A program made the translations under genes and the position numbers. From contig JAFQBK010000002.1 of the NCBI GenBank assembly GCA_017399695.1, positions 62,001 through 126,000 on the forward strand: a stretch of 64,000 nt of DNA, given 5' to 3'. Under the pieces are notes generated by a model. That model was not told where the DNA came from. It did no database searches and saw only the letters and a list, made by a program, of their open reading frames with translations. The DNA comes from Clostridia bacterium. Lineage in GTDB: Bacteria; Bacillota; Clostridia; UBA1381; UBA9506. Of this stretch, positions 55,699 through 64,000 are shown piece by piece. The first letter of the stretch is position 1. Every line of letters begins with the position of its first letter.

Positions 55699-56463
55699 AT
55701 GCCGGCAAAAAAGTCGCCTATGTCGTTGGAAAAGATTTTAGACGCATCGAGCAGAATTGGCTATTTAATGCTCAGCTATGGCGCAGAAATCAGTAGGGTA
55801 GAAGATACCGCAAGGCGGATTTGTATGGCGTATGGTGCAGATGAGGCGCATGTGTTTGCAATTTCATCTTCCATCGTGATTACCCTTGTGCGCAGTGGAG
55901 AAACGCTGACGCAAACAAGACGCGTTACGGCCATTACAACAAATTTAGACCGTGTGGACCGATTAAATCATTTATCGAGGATGATTTGTGAAACTCTACC
56001 GGAATATGATGAAATTATGGCCTCGGTCAATGAAATTGAAAGACGACCACTGTATTCGTCTGTGGTTTCGGTTTTCGCGTACGCATTGATTTCCGGAGCA
56101 TTTGCCATTTTCTTTTCCGGTTCGGTTTGGGATATGCTGTCTGCGACTGTCATCGGTGCGTCGATACGTTTAGTGATGCTATTGTTGGAATATTTAAAAG
56201 CAGCACCATTTTTTCTTACCGCGGCTGCGGCTTCCGTTGCCACTGGCCTTGCACGACTTTTCTCAACCGGCTTTGGTGCGGTGATGCTGGAGCCGACGCT
56301 TTTGGGCGTTTTGATGAATTTGGTTCCCGGTGTTGCGCTTACCAACAGTATGCGTGATTTTATTGCTACGGATTATATGTCCGGTGTGGGGCGGCTGGTG
56401 GAGTGCTTTTTCACCGGTGCGGCGATTGCACTTGGGGCAGCGTTTGTATTATTTTGGAGATAG
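55699..56463 (+). CDS. ThrE-type threonine/serine exporter, N-terminal subunit
   Basis: About 254 residues. The N-terminal ~110 residues are a soluble DUF1212-type domain (LMLSYGAEISRVEDTARRIC, FAISSSIVITL). After it come about five membrane segments, including MLEPTLLGVLMNLVPGVALTNSMRDF. With the next gene it makes a two-polypeptide version of ThrE/YjjP-YjjB, which exports threonine, serine or dicarboxylates. The start is uncertain: ATG 55699 has AGGAAAGGA 8 bp upstream; ATG 55672 is also possible. It lies 18 bp before its partner gene. Confidence 0.88.
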   Translation: MPAKKSPMSLEKILDASSRIGYLMLSYGAEISRVEDTARRICMAYGADEAHVFAISSSIVITLVRSGETLTQTRRVTAITTNLDRVDRLNHLSRMICETLPEYDEIMASVNEIERRPLYSSVVSVFAYALISGAFAIFFSGSVWDMLSATVIGASIRLVMLLLEYLKAAPFFLTAAAASVATGLARLFSTGFGAVMLEPTLLGVLMNLVPGVALTNSMRDFIATDYMSGVGRLVECFFTGAAIALGAAFVLFWR

Positions 56464-56481
56464 ATAGGGGAGAATAGACAG

Positions 56482-56949
56482 ATGATTGAATTTTTAAGAC
56501 CGTGTCTCGCATCCTTTGTTGCTTGTATTGGTTTTTCCATCGTGTATCAAATACGCGGAAAAAATCTGTTTTTTGCTTCCTTTTGCGGATTTATTTCGTG
56601 GGCGGCTTTTCTGCTTTCTGATGCAGTATTTGGTGTGGAAATTGCTTCGTATTTCTTTGGTGCAACTGCGGCGGCTCTTTATGCAGAAATTTCGGCACAT
56701 TTCTTAAAATCTCCCGTTACGGTCTTTTTGATTTTGGGAATCATTCCCTTAGTGCCGGGACTCGCGGTGTATCGAACCATGGAGGGTTGTCTTACGGGAG
56801 ATACTCAGCAATGTCTTGTGATGGGGATTGAAACATTGAAAATCGGCGGTGCTATCGCATTGGGATTGTTCCTTTCATCCACGCTATACCGCTTACTGAG
56901 GGCAGCGGTGCTGCATATCAGATATGGAAAAACGGAAAATATAGGATAA
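56482..56949 (+). CDS. ThrE-type threonine/serine exporter, C-terminal subunit
   Basis: 155 residues with four or five membrane segments, a DUF3815/YjjB-type protein (AALYAEISAHFLKSPVTVFLILGIIPLVPGLAVYRTM). It pairs with the preceding DUF1212 protein. Its stop codon overlaps the terminator hairpin. Confidence 0.88.
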   Translation: MIEFLRPCLASFVACIGFSIVYQIRGKNLFFASFCGFISWAAFLLSDAVFGVEIASYFFGATAAALYAEISAHFLKSPVTVFLILGIIPLVPGLAVYRTMEGCLTGDTQQCLVMGIETLKIGGAIALGLFLSSTLYRLLRAAVLHIRYGKTENIG

Positions 56950-56989
56950 AACACAAAAGAACAGGAGTTGCTCCTGTTCTTTTGTGTTT
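56949..56989 (+). terminator. Long-stem terminator after the exporter genes
   Basis: A perfect 19-bp stem (56949-56967 with 56971-56989), loop TTG. A and T bases flank a GAACAGGAG core, so it can work in both directions and also serves the convergent hypothetical gene. Confidence 0.92.
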
Positions 56990-57016
56990 GTAAAACTAAT
57001 CTAATATGAATATTTT

Positions 57017-57400
57017 TTATGACATTCTGATCAGATACTGGCAATAGACATATACATTTTGAATTTTCTTTGCTTCTACACCGTCATCTGCGTGAATGAC
57101 AGGCTGGGTTTCAGAAGGAGATATGTAAAGCTTAAAGACGATTGCTTGCTGTCCCGGTCTCATATTTCTGATTTTCTTATATTCGAGTTTTTTGTCCGGT
57201 ACGCCGATGTAATTGAAGATGATGGACTCAATTTCAGGATTCGAGAAACACTTCAGCAAATCAGCATCGGCATGTACATCAATGATGTGGCCTGCTTCTT
57301 CAAAGGAGATGTTATAGCACTTAAACTCTCCTTCGTTAATTACGGAAATCATACTGCTGTTGTCTAGTAGCAAAAATGGTAATTTGTTTGCGCTGCTCAT
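57017..57400 (-). CDS. Hypothetical protein
   Basis: 127 residues. I do not recognise it. It is soluble and alpha/beta: LPFLLLDNSSMISVINEGEF begins it, ISFEEAGHIIDVHADADLLK is a helix region, and RNMRPGQQAIVFKLYI is a beta strand pair. AAGGAGGCG lies just before ATG 57400, a strong ribosome site, so it is a real gene. It stands alone, convergent with the exporter genes and divergent from spoIIID across 240 bp. Confidence 0.75.
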   Translation of the reverse strand: MSSANKLPFLLLDNSSMISVINEGEFKCYNISFEEAGHIIDVHADADLLKCFSNPEIESIIFNYIGVPDKKLEYKKIRNMRPGQQAIVFKLYISPSETQPVIHADDGVEAKKIQNVYVYCQYLIRMS

Positions 57401-57580
57401 ATGATACGCCTCCTTAAAATGAATTATAATACTTTTTCATCATTGCTTTTTTTGCTATTACGGTGACGATATATCATCGCCTTTACCATTATATACCCGC
57501 AGTTTTTGTAAAATAAACACAATATTTTAAAATTATAAAAATTTTTATCCGTTCATCAAAATCCACATTGGAAAATCTCT

Positions 57581-57609
57581 TCATAAACTTGTTTGTCAAA
57601 ACATATAAT
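57581..57609 (+). promoter_or_regulatory. Sigma-E-like promoter of spoIIID
   Basis: TCATAAA (57581-57587), a 14-bp spacer and CATATAAT (57602-57609), close to the sigma-E pattern. Bacillus spoIIID is sigma-E dependent, so context agrees. The A/T-rich 240-bp gap upstream otherwise shows no gene. Confidence 0.6.
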
Positions 57610-57640
57610 GTAGCAAACAAGCAAAAAGGGGATTTGCCAA

Positions 57641-57901
57641 ATGAAGGACTACATATCAGAAAGGGCAGTATCCCTGGCGGGATATATTATTGAACATAAA
57701 GCAACCGTCAGAGACGCCGCCTCCGCTTTTAACATAAGCAAATCTACCGTACATAAAGATATTACCGAACGACTTTGGAGTGTGAATCGCACGCTTGCAA
57801 AAGAGGCAAAAAAAATACTGGATGAGAACAAGGCGACCCGTCATATTCGCGGAGGGCAGGCAACGAAGGATAAATATGAGCGAAAAAGAAAGGAACAATA
57901 A
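57641..57901 (+). CDS. spoIIID: Sporulation transcription regulator SpoIIID
   Basis: 86 residues: MKDYISERAVSLAGYIIEHK begins the protein, and VRDAASAFNISKSTVHKDITERL is its helix-turn-helix. A basic tail RHIRGGQATKDKYERKRKEQ follows, which also contacts DNA in Bacillus. It controls mother-cell genes during sporulation. AAAGGGG precedes ATG 57641. It is a single gene between a sigma-E-like promoter and a terminator. Confidence 0.96.
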   Translation: MKDYISERAVSLAGYIIEHKATVRDAASAFNISKSTVHKDITERLWSVNRTLAKEAKKILDENKATRHIRGGQATKDKYERKRKEQ

Positions 57902-57927
57902 AAAAAGCAGCCGACGGCTGCTTTTTT
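57901..57927. terminator. Bidirectional terminator between spoIIID and uxaC
   Basis: AAAAAAGCAGCC (57901-57912) pairs with GGCTGCTTTTTT (57916-57927), loop GAC. Confidence 0.95.
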
Positions 57928-57937
57928 ATTGTTCCTA

Positions 57938-59305
57938 TTAAAGTTTGAAATAATTCTCTGCGTTATAATAGCAGATGCCGGATACGATTTCACCCAGTCG
58001 TTTCCAATCCTCCGGATATTCGCCCTTATCGACCCATTCGCCGATTAAGTTACACAAAATACGGCGGAAATATTCGTGGCGCGCATAAGAAACGAAACTG
58101 CGCGAGTCGGTGAGCATTCCAACGAAGGTGGAGAGCACGCCGGTGTTTGCGAGCGCTTTCATTTGCTCAACCATACCGTCGCGATGGTCGTTAATCCACC
58201 AAGCGGAGCCAAACTGGATTTTACCAAAGGTCGGCGCTTTCTGGAAGTTTCCGAGCATAGTACCTAAAACGTAGTTATCTTTCGGGTTCAAGGTATAGAG
58301 AATTGTTTTCGGGAGATAGCCTGCGGTTTCGAATGAGTCCAAAAGACGGGAAAGCATTTCCGCAATGCAAAGGTCATTGGCCGAATCGAAACCTGTATCC
58401 GGACCGAGCTTTTGAAACATCGGCGTATTGTTGTTACGAAGCGCACCAATGTGCAGCTGCATTGCCCAGTCGAGTCGCGAGTATTCTTTTGCGCAAACAG
58501 CAAGCATAGCTGTCTTAAAGATATCTTCTTCGTTTTTGGTCAGCGTTTCGCCATTCATTCTCTTATCAAATACTGCTTTGGCATCGCCCTCGGCATAGGG
58601 GACATATTCAAGCGCGTGGTCAGAGATGCGGCATCCGTTTTCGTGGAAGAAAATGATGCGGTCGACAATCCACTCGCGAAGTTTATCAAAATCCTTGATA
58701 CCGATGCTTTCCATATAAGGGATAAAGGTTTCTTTGCCGATTTCAACCGCTTTATCAGGACGGAAGGCAGGGAGTATCTTTGTGCTGAAATTGCTTTCTG
58801 CCAACTGTTTATGATAGCGCAAATCGTCTGCCGGGTCATCTGTGGTGCAGACAACTGCAACATTTGACTTTTCAATCAAAGCTTGTGCGCGGAAGTCTTC
58901 GCGTGCCAAAAGTTCGTTACAACGGGTCCAGACAGCGTCTGCCGTCTCAGGAGTCAGGGGCTCATCGATACCGAAATAACGCTTAAGCTCCAAATGAGTC
59001 CAATGGTATAAGGGATTACCGATGCAAATGGAAACGACATATGCCCATTTTTGGAACTTGTCATAGTCCGATGCCGAGCCGGTAATATATTCTTCATCCA
59101 CGCCGGCAGAACGCATTGCGCGCCATTTGTAGTGGTCGCCGCCGAGCATTAAGTCAGTGATGTTTCGGAATTGATAATTCTCCGCAATCAACTTCGGGCT
59201 CAAATGGCAGTGATAGTCAATAATCGGTAGTTTTTCTGCAAAATCGTGATACAGCTTTTTTGCCGCAAGGGTCTGCAGCATAAAATCATCGTGGATAAAA
59301 CTCAT
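57938..59305 (-). CDS. uxaC: Glucuronate isomerase
   Basis: 455 residues. UxaC isomerises glucuronate to fructuronate and galacturonate to tagaturonate. The N terminus LPIIDYHCHLSPKLIAENYQF carries the metal-binding HxH; LGGDHYKWRAMRSAGV, GNPLYHWTHLELKRYFGI and the C-terminal DSRSFVSYARHEYFRRILCN are typical. It is the last gene of uxaB-uxaA-uxaC. Its ATG at 59305 overlaps the uxaA stop by 4 bp, a mark of coupled translation. Confidence 0.97.
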   Translation of the reverse strand: MSFIHDDFMLQTLAAKKLYHDFAEKLPIIDYHCHLSPKLIAENYQFRNITDLMLGGDHYKWRAMRSAGVDEEYITGSASDYDKFQKWAYVVSICIGNPLYHWTHLELKRYFGIDEPLTPETADAVWTRCNELLAREDFRAQALIEKSNVAVVCTTDDPADDLRYHKQLAESNFSTKILPAFRPDKAVEIGKETFIPYMESIGIKDFDKLREWIVDRIIFFHENGCRISDHALEYVPYAEGDAKAVFDKRMNGETLTKNEEDIFKTAMLAVCAKEYSRLDWAMQLHIGALRNNNTPMFQKLGPDTGFDSANDLCIAEMLSRLLDSFETAGYLPKTILYTLNPKDNYVLGTMLGNFQKAPTFGKIQFGSAWWINDHRDGMVEQMKALANTGVLSTFVGMLTDSRSFVSYARHEYFRRILCNLIGEWVDKGEYPEDWKRLGEIVSGICYYNAENYFKL

Positions 59306-60684
59306 AGTGTAACACCATCCTTAAATATAGAAATTTCTCTGTAGCCGTTTAATTCATTTTTGGTTTCTTCGCCGCTTGCAACGGCAAGGATTTTTTCAAA
59401 GAATGCATCATCCGTCTTGTCGGAATTAGCGCCGGAAAGCAGTACACCGGCATCAAAATCAATCCAGTTGGATTTTTTCTCGGCAAGACGCGAGTTGGTT
59501 GCGACTTTAACCGTAGGAACGGGGGCACCCAGCGGCGTTCCGCGACCTGTAGTAAACAGAATCAGGTGCGCGCCGGCAGCCGCTAAGTTCGTTACGGCAA
59601 CGATGTCATTTCCGGGACCGTTTAAGAGATTTAAGCCGTTCTTTTCCATCACATCGCCATAGTCCAGCACATCGACTACGGCAGCAGAACCGCCTTTTTG
59701 CACACAACCGAGAGACTTTTCCTCAAGTGTTGTGATGCCGCCTTCTTTATTTCCGGGCGACGGATTTTCATATACCACCTGATTGTGCGCAATGAAGTAT
59801 TCCTTAAAGCGATTAATCAGGTTGACATTTTTCTCAAAAATCTCCTCGTTCACACAGCGATTCATCAGTATCGTTTCCGCACCAAACATTTCAGGCACTT
59901 CCGATAAAATCGTGCTTCCACCGAGTGCGATTAAACGGTCGGAAAAACGCCCGACCAAAGGGTTGGCGGTAATGCCGCTATAGCCGTCTGAACCGCCGCA
60001 TTTTAAACCGACGCGCAAACGGGAAACGGGGATGGGAGTACGGACCTGTGTTTCTGTATAAGCCTTGAGTTCATTAATCAGGCGTACGCCTTCGGCGATT
60101 TCGTCTTCCACTTCCTGCGTAATCAAAAACTTCACGCGGTTGGGGTTCACCTCACCGAGTACCTTTTGAAACGCCGGAATGTTGTTGTTCTCGCAACCGA
60201 GCCCCAACACCAAAACGCCGCCGGCATTCGGATGGTTAATCAGACCTTTTAAGATTTTCTGCGTCAGCTCGTGGTCGTCGCCCAGCTGTGAGCAGCCAAA
60301 CGGGTGGGGGAACGAAAAGGCTCCCGTAAGCGCGGACAAACGCTCTGCTGTCTTGTTAACACAGCCTACCGTGTTGATAATCCAGATATCATTTCGGATT
60401 CCCACATCGCCGTTTTCGCGCTCATAGCCCATAAAGGTCGGGACCTGTTCCGGCGCCGGATAGGCGGGAATCTCTACAGGCTCATAAGTGTAACTTAAAA
60501 GCTCACCAAGACCCGTTTTTAAGTTGTGCGTATGTACGTGCTCACCTTTTTTGATGTCACATTTCGCCACGCCGATTGGAAAGCCGTATTTGATAATCTG
60601 CTCGCCGGAGGCAATATCAGAAAGCGCGTATTTGTGTCCGTTTTCAATATTGACTTCGACATTATCATTTGGATGAATCTGCAT
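59302..60684 (-). CDS. uxaA: Altronate dehydratase
   Basis: 460 residues. UxaA dehydrates D-altronate to 2-keto-3-deoxygluconate and needs iron. The SAF domain (1-70, IHPNDNVEVNIENGHKYALSD) and the main catalytic domain (GDVGIRNDIWIINTVGCVNK, FPHPFGCSQLGDD, LKCGGSDGYSGITANP) are both present. It overlaps the uxaB end by 20 bp, so all three genes form one operon. AGAAG-type ribosome site (GGAGAAG) precedes ATG 60684. The kinase and aldolase for the product are not in the window. Confidence 0.96.
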   Translation of the reverse strand: MQIHPNDNVEVNIENGHKYALSDIASGEQIIKYGFPIGVAKCDIKKGEHVHTHNLKTGLGELLSYTYEPVEIPAYPAPEQVPTFMGYERENGDVGIRNDIWIINTVGCVNKTAERLSALTGAFSFPHPFGCSQLGDDHELTQKILKGLINHPNAGGVLVLGLGCENNNIPAFQKVLGEVNPNRVKFLITQEVEDEIAEGVRLINELKAYTETQVRTPIPVSRLRVGLKCGGSDGYSGITANPLVGRFSDRLIALGGSTILSEVPEMFGAETILMNRCVNEEIFEKNVNLINRFKEYFIAHNQVVYENPSPGNKEGGITTLEEKSLGCVQKGGSAAVVDVLDYGDVMEKNGLNLLNGPGNDIVAVTNLAAAGAHLILFTTGRGTPLGAPVPTVKVATNSRLAEKKSNWIDFDAGVLLSGANSDKTDDAFFEKILAVASGEETKNELNGYREISIFKDGVTL

Positions 60685-61981
60685 ACTTTAAAACTTCTCC
60701 CTTCAGGCAGGTGAGGTCTTCACCCCAGAAATCGGTGTTTGAAAGAATCTCATCCAAAGATTTGGTCTTCATAAATGCCATAATATCTTCGGCATCGTTT
60801 GCCATATCGGTCTTATAGAAATCGAGCAGTGCTGCAAAACCACGCAGTAAGGTTTCGGGGTATGTACCAAAGCGTTTTTTGTATTCTAAGATCGAGGGCA
60901 GAACACGAACCTTAAACTTGCTGACGGAGTTTAAGGCAATCGAAGCGAGCTTGTGGCAAATATACGGATTTGCAAAACGCTCGAGCACGTTATCTGCGTA
61001 TTCGGTCAGCTCTTCCCTGGATAAGTCAAGCGTCGGAATAATTTCGTCATAGACGCATTTTTTGATATAGGCGCACATTTCTTCGTTTGCAACACATTCG
61101 CCGACGGTTTCAAAGCCGCGAAGCATTGCATACGGAACGAGCGAGGTGTGCGCGCCGTTTAAGATGCGCACCTTTCGTGTGCGATAACGCTCCAAATCAT
61201 TCGTCCAAACCACGTTGAGACCTGACTCAGTAAACGGAAGCTCCTCTTTGACGGATTCCGGAGCTTCAATGACCCAAAGATGGAAAAGCTCGGAGGTGTT
61301 TGCCATCGGGTCGTTGTAGTTCAGGCCCAAATCTTCGGTCGGACGACCGGTAACAATACGGTCAACCAAGGTGTTACAGAAAATATTTTTTTCTTCAAGC
61401 CAGGCAATAAATCCTTCGCCCAGATTCCATTCTTTTGCATAACGAAGCACAAGCTCTTTTAACTTGCTTCCGTTTTTATCAATCAGCTCGCAGGGGAGAA
61501 GAATGAATCCATCCATTCCGTTCTGATATCTGCGATAGAGGAGACAAGTCAGCTTTGCCGGATAAGAAACCGGAGGAGCATCCGTGATTTGATCGCCCTC
61601 GTGGTAGCTGATGCCGGACTCTGTGGTATTGGAAACGATAAAACGGAATTCCGGCTGGTCTGCCAATTTAAGATATGCCTCAAAATCAGCATACGGCTCA
61701 ACGCAACGGGAAATGACGTTAATGACATCTTTTAAAACGGTCGGCTCACCGTTTTCCAGACCGCGCATGACGTGGGTGTAGATGCAGTCCTGCTCTGAAA
61801 GCATACCGCAAAGACCCTTTTCAATCGGCTGTACAACGACTACATTACCTGTAAAAGTACCGTCGTCGTTGATTTTTTGAAACATCCAGTCGACAAAGCC
61901 ACGCAGAAAACCGCCCTCACCAAACTGAATCACACGCTCGGGGCGTATGCTTTTTGTATACATTTCGTTAATGTTTTTCAA
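60665..61981 (-). CDS. uxaB: Tagaturonate reductase (altronate oxidoreductase)
   Basis: 438 residues. UxaB reduces D-tagaturonate to D-altronate with NADH. RVIQFGEGGFLRGFVDWMF is the N-terminal nucleotide region; VSNTTESGISY, NTLVDRIVTGRP and VRILNGAHTSLVPYAMLRG are the conserved mannitol-dehydrogenase-type motifs. It is first in the operon behind AAAGGAGTG, with a good promoter about 30 bp upstream. A UxuB fructuronate reductase is not present, so the route serves galacturonate best. Confidence 0.95.
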   Translation of the reverse strand: MKNINEMYTKSIRPERVIQFGEGGFLRGFVDWMFQKINDDGTFTGNVVVVQPIEKGLCGMLSEQDCIYTHVMRGLENGEPTVLKDVINVISRCVEPYADFEAYLKLADQPEFRFIVSNTTESGISYHEGDQITDAPPVSYPAKLTCLLYRRYQNGMDGFILLPCELIDKNGSKLKELVLRYAKEWNLGEGFIAWLEEKNIFCNTLVDRIVTGRPTEDLGLNYNDPMANTSELFHLWVIEAPESVKEELPFTESGLNVVWTNDLERYRTRKVRILNGAHTSLVPYAMLRGFETVGECVANEEMCAYIKKCVYDEIIPTLDLSREELTEYADNVLERFANPYICHKLASIALNSVSKFKVRVLPSILEYKKRFGTYPETLLRGFAALLDFYKTDMANDAEDIMAFMKTKSLDEILSNTDFWGEDLTCLKGEVLKYADSSK

Positions 61982-62010
61982 CGAAAATCACTCCTTTCTT
62001 ATTTAATATA

Positions 62011-62039
62011 AGTATAAAACAATATATATGTAAAGTCAA
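62011..62039 (-). promoter_or_regulatory. Promoter of the uxaBAC operon
   Basis: On the minus strand TTGACT (62039-62034), 17 bp, TATACT (62016-62011). A CAAC-AAATCA-GTTG dyad overlapping the -35 is a possible operator. Confidence 0.75.
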
Positions 62040-62160
62040 CTGATTTGTTGGCATTTACAGGCGTGTTTTACAGAAATTTTGAAATTTTGATATTGCACGG
62101 CAGAAGGTATTTACAAAGAAGATGATCTTACAAACAGCGGTAGTTGTAATTTTTTGTCGT

Positions 62161-63021
62161 TTATTGGCCGGTATCTCTGTATTGTTGAGGCGTGATACCG
62201 ATGATTTCTTTGAATGAACGAATCAAATGGCTTGCGTCATAAAAGCCGCAATCAAGCGCTATTTCATAAATGCTTTTATTTGTTGTAGTTAGCATTTGAG
62301 CGGCGTTTGTTATGCGTATGTTCTTCAAAAATTGGTGAAGAGGATATCCGGTGTTTAGTTTGATGATATTGCTGATATAAACCGGATGGTAGTGGAACAT
62401 TTCACCTAGCTTTTTGTTGGATAAATTTTGATTGAAATTCTCCTGAATAAAGTTCATAATTTCGCCGGAGAGATCGGTGTTGTGCGAAGATAAGCGATGA
62501 GACAAAAGGTGACGTGTCATTTGTATGAGAACGCTTATCAGCGAAGAACTTAGGCTTAATTCGTATAAAGAATCCTTTTTTGAAAATTCGGTTTCCATGG
62601 CTATCAGCTTATTTTTGATAGAAGCCATAGATGGAATCAATAAAACGTCATCAAATTCGGGAATATCACAAAACCTTATGTGTTCGACAATGTTATCTTT
62701 ATTATAACTTTCGTCAGGCTCCGGTGGAATGGGGATGCTCTTATCAGAATGTTCGTATGTGAAGTCAAAATTTATCGCAAGGTACGAAACAAAACGATCC
62801 GGAATGATATGATGATACCTTACCCCTGAGTTTATAAAAATGACACTGTGCTTTTTTAGCGTATATGTTTTGCCATCTGCCATAATAATACCATTGCCGT
62901 CGAGTACGAAAAAAAGCCTGGCATCGTATGGTGTTACAGGGACAAATTTTGATGTTGAATCAATATTTAAAAATCGGACAAAACGCAAAAATGGTTTGAT
63001 TTTAGAAAATGGTATCTTCAT
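62161..63021 (-). CDS. AraC-family transcriptional regulator
   Basis: 286 residues. A cupin-type N-terminal sugar-binding domain (DARLFFVLDGNGIIMADGKT, INSGVRYHHIIPD) is followed by two helix-turn-helix units (NLSNKKLGEMFHYHPVYISN, IYEIALDCGFYDASHLIRSFKE) ending GITPQQYR. It probably regulates the divergent isomerase gene, and perhaps uxaBAC, in response to a sugar. The promoter is back to back with the one for the isomerase. Confidence 0.92.
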   Translation of the reverse strand: MKIPFSKIKPFLRFVRFLNIDSTSKFVPVTPYDARLFFVLDGNGIIMADGKTYTLKKHSVIFINSGVRYHHIIPDRFVSYLAINFDFTYEHSDKSIPIPPEPDESYNKDNIVEHIRFCDIPEFDDVLLIPSMASIKNKLIAMETEFSKKDSLYELSLSSSLISVLIQMTRHLLSHRLSSHNTDLSGEIMNFIQENFNQNLSNKKLGEMFHYHPVYISNIIKLNTGYPLHQFLKNIRITNAAQMLTTTNKSIYEIALDCGFYDASHLIRSFKEIIGITPQQYRDTGQ

Positions 63022-63041
63022 CGTTTTTTCAATTCCTTTAT

Positions 63042-63070
63042 TTTATACAATCGTATGTTCATTCTGTCAA
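63042..63070 (-). promoter_or_regulatory. Promoter of the AraC regulator gene
   Basis: On the minus strand TTGACA (63070-63065), 17 bp, TATAAA (63047-63042). Confidence 0.75.
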
Positions 63071-63099
63071 TTGATTTTATCATAAATATAAGCTAATAT
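63071..63099 (+). promoter_or_regulatory. Promoter of the AraA/FucI-like isomerase gene
   Basis: TTGATT (63071-63076), 17 bp, TAATAT (63094-63099). Its -35 abuts the -35 of the divergent AraC promoter with no base between them. Confidence 0.7.
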
Positions 63100-63154
63100 C
63101 AAGATAGAAATGGCAAAATATAAAGTTGAATTTATCCAATGAGGAGAGAAGAAC

Positions 63155-64000
63155 ATGATTGAAAGAAAAAAGAAAAGAACGGCAAGAATTGGTGTATTTG
63201 GAGTCGTCCACGAGGTTTACTTTGAGCAATTTGAGGGCTTGCAAGAAAGCTTGGAGCGCTATCATAGCGAGTTCATTTCTCTTTTGGAGAAGAATGATGT
63301 TGAAGTAGTGGATTATGGTATTGTAGGAAGCAATGAAGCTGCGTACCAAACGGCAGATAAAATAAACGGAGATAGAATAGACCTTTTAATGTGTAATATG
63401 GTTACCTATGCTACCTCTTCTGTCTTTGCACCGATTATCAGAGATTGTAATATTCCAATGATTTTAGTCGCATTGCAGCCGAGGCAAGCCATGGATTACA
63501 CCCGGGCAAGTACATTCATGCAGCTTGAAAATGATAATATTTGTTCCGTTCCTGAGTTTACAGGGGTTGCCGTGAGACTGGGAAAGAAAATTTATGATGT
63601 AATCATTGGGGTTTTATACGATGATGAGGAAGCGCAGCAAGAAATTGCAAAGTGGTGCGATATTGCAAAGGTTTTGCACGATTTAAAGGGTGCCCGGATG
63701 GGACTCATGGGTCACACGATGGAAGCCATGTATGATATGCATGCAGACCCCACAGCAATTTCTGCTGCTTTTGGTCTTCATGTTCCGCTGCTTGAAGTTG
63801 ATGACGTGATTGAAGTATATAATACGGTAACAGAAGACGAAATCCGGGAAAAAATAGCACTGATTGATAAGGAATTTGATATGCCTGAACCAAAGTCAGA
63901 TCCCGTGACCACAAAACTTACGGATGCAGACAAATATCAGGCGGCTAAATCGGCTGTTGCACTTGACAAATTTGTAGAAAAGTATAACCTTACCGGCTTG
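63155..64000 (+). CDS. L-arabinose/L-fucose isomerase-like protein (3' end outside window)
   Basis: From ATG 63155 the frame stays open to the window end, giving 282 residues. GAGGAGAG precedes the start. The N-terminal Rossmann part reads RIGVFGVVHEVYFEQFEGL and continues DLLMCNMVTYATSSVFAPII, RLGKKIYDVIIGVLYDDEEA and ARMGLMGHTMEAMYDMHADP. This pattern fits the L-fucose/L-arabinose isomerase fold, in which long proteins of about 470-500 residues interconvert aldose and ketose sugars. The catalytic C-terminal half is outside the window, so the substrate is undecided. It is divergent from the AraC gene, which is likely its regulator. Confidence 0.8.
   Translation, partial: MIERKKKRTARIGVFGVVHEVYFEQFEGLQESLERYHSEFISLLEKNDVEVVDYGIVGSNEAAYQTADKINGDRIDLLMCNMVTYATSSVFAPIIRDCNIPMILVALQPRQAMDYTRASTFMQLENDNICSVPEFTGVAVRLGKKIYDVIIGVLYDDEEAQQEIAKWCDIAKVLHDLKGARMGLMGHTMEAMYDMHADPTAISAAFGLHVPLLEVDDVIEVYNTVTEDEIREKIALIDKEFDMPEPKSDPVTTKLTDADKYQAAKSAVALDKFVEKYNLTGL

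Overview
The window looks like chromosome of an anaerobic, endospore-forming Clostridia-type Bacillota. The grounds are Gram-positive Shine-Dalgarno sites (AAGGAGG-like) before nearly every gene, four sporulation genes (spoIVB, a PdaA-type deacetylase, sigG, spoIIID), S-layer-homology surface proteins, many intrinsic terminators, and YesM/YesN plus LplABC-type sugar systems. S-layer-anchored carbohydrate proteins together with uronate catabolism suggest a plant-polysaccharide or glycan degrader of a gut or similar habitat. The species cannot be named from sequence alone. No rRNA, tRNA, CRISPR array, transposase or phage gene was seen.

Region 1 (1-35.9 kb) is a polysaccharide-utilisation locus. 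It opens with the end of a sugar-isomerase operon (DUF4867, RpiB/LacAB). Then come a GH78 rhamnosidase-like enzyme, a zinc alcohol dehydrogenase, a GH31 glycosidase and a convergent YesM/YesN-like two-component system. An LplB/YtcP/LplA-like importer without its own ATPase follows. Next are five or six consecutive secreted proteins: two carry S-layer-homology domains, two carry a repeated ~240-residue module that I do not recognise, and two are right-handed beta-helix proteins. A GH2 and a GH94 enzyme, both without signal peptides, close the locus. The simplest reading is capture and trimming of a polysaccharide at the surface, import of oligosaccharides, and intracellular hydrolysis and phosphorolysis. 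Two near-identical promoter regions (before the GH31 gene and before the transporter) carry 21-bp direct repeats ending on the -35 box. These are likely the response-regulator operators.

Region 2 (35.9-57.9 kb) is mostly core genome: spoIVB, two polysaccharide deacetylases, mnmA, a zinc-ribbon protein, rapZ, pnp, a DUF4080-type radical SAM protein, thrS, pfkA, a CrtO-like acyltransferase, sigG, a ClpE-like AAA+ ATPase, a polar amino-acid ABC transporter, a split ThrE-like exporter, a hypothetical protein and spoIIID. Most units end in clear hairpin terminators.

Region 3 (57.9-64 kb) holds a uxaB-uxaA-uxaC operon that takes hexuronates to 2-keto-3-deoxygluconate, an AraC regulator, and divergently the start of an AraA/FucI-like sugar isomerase gene that runs off the window.

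Gene starts were moved from the longest ORF to internal ATG/GTG/TTG codons wherever a Shine-Dalgarno site decided it. All functional names are from recognising motifs by eye; no database search was possible.
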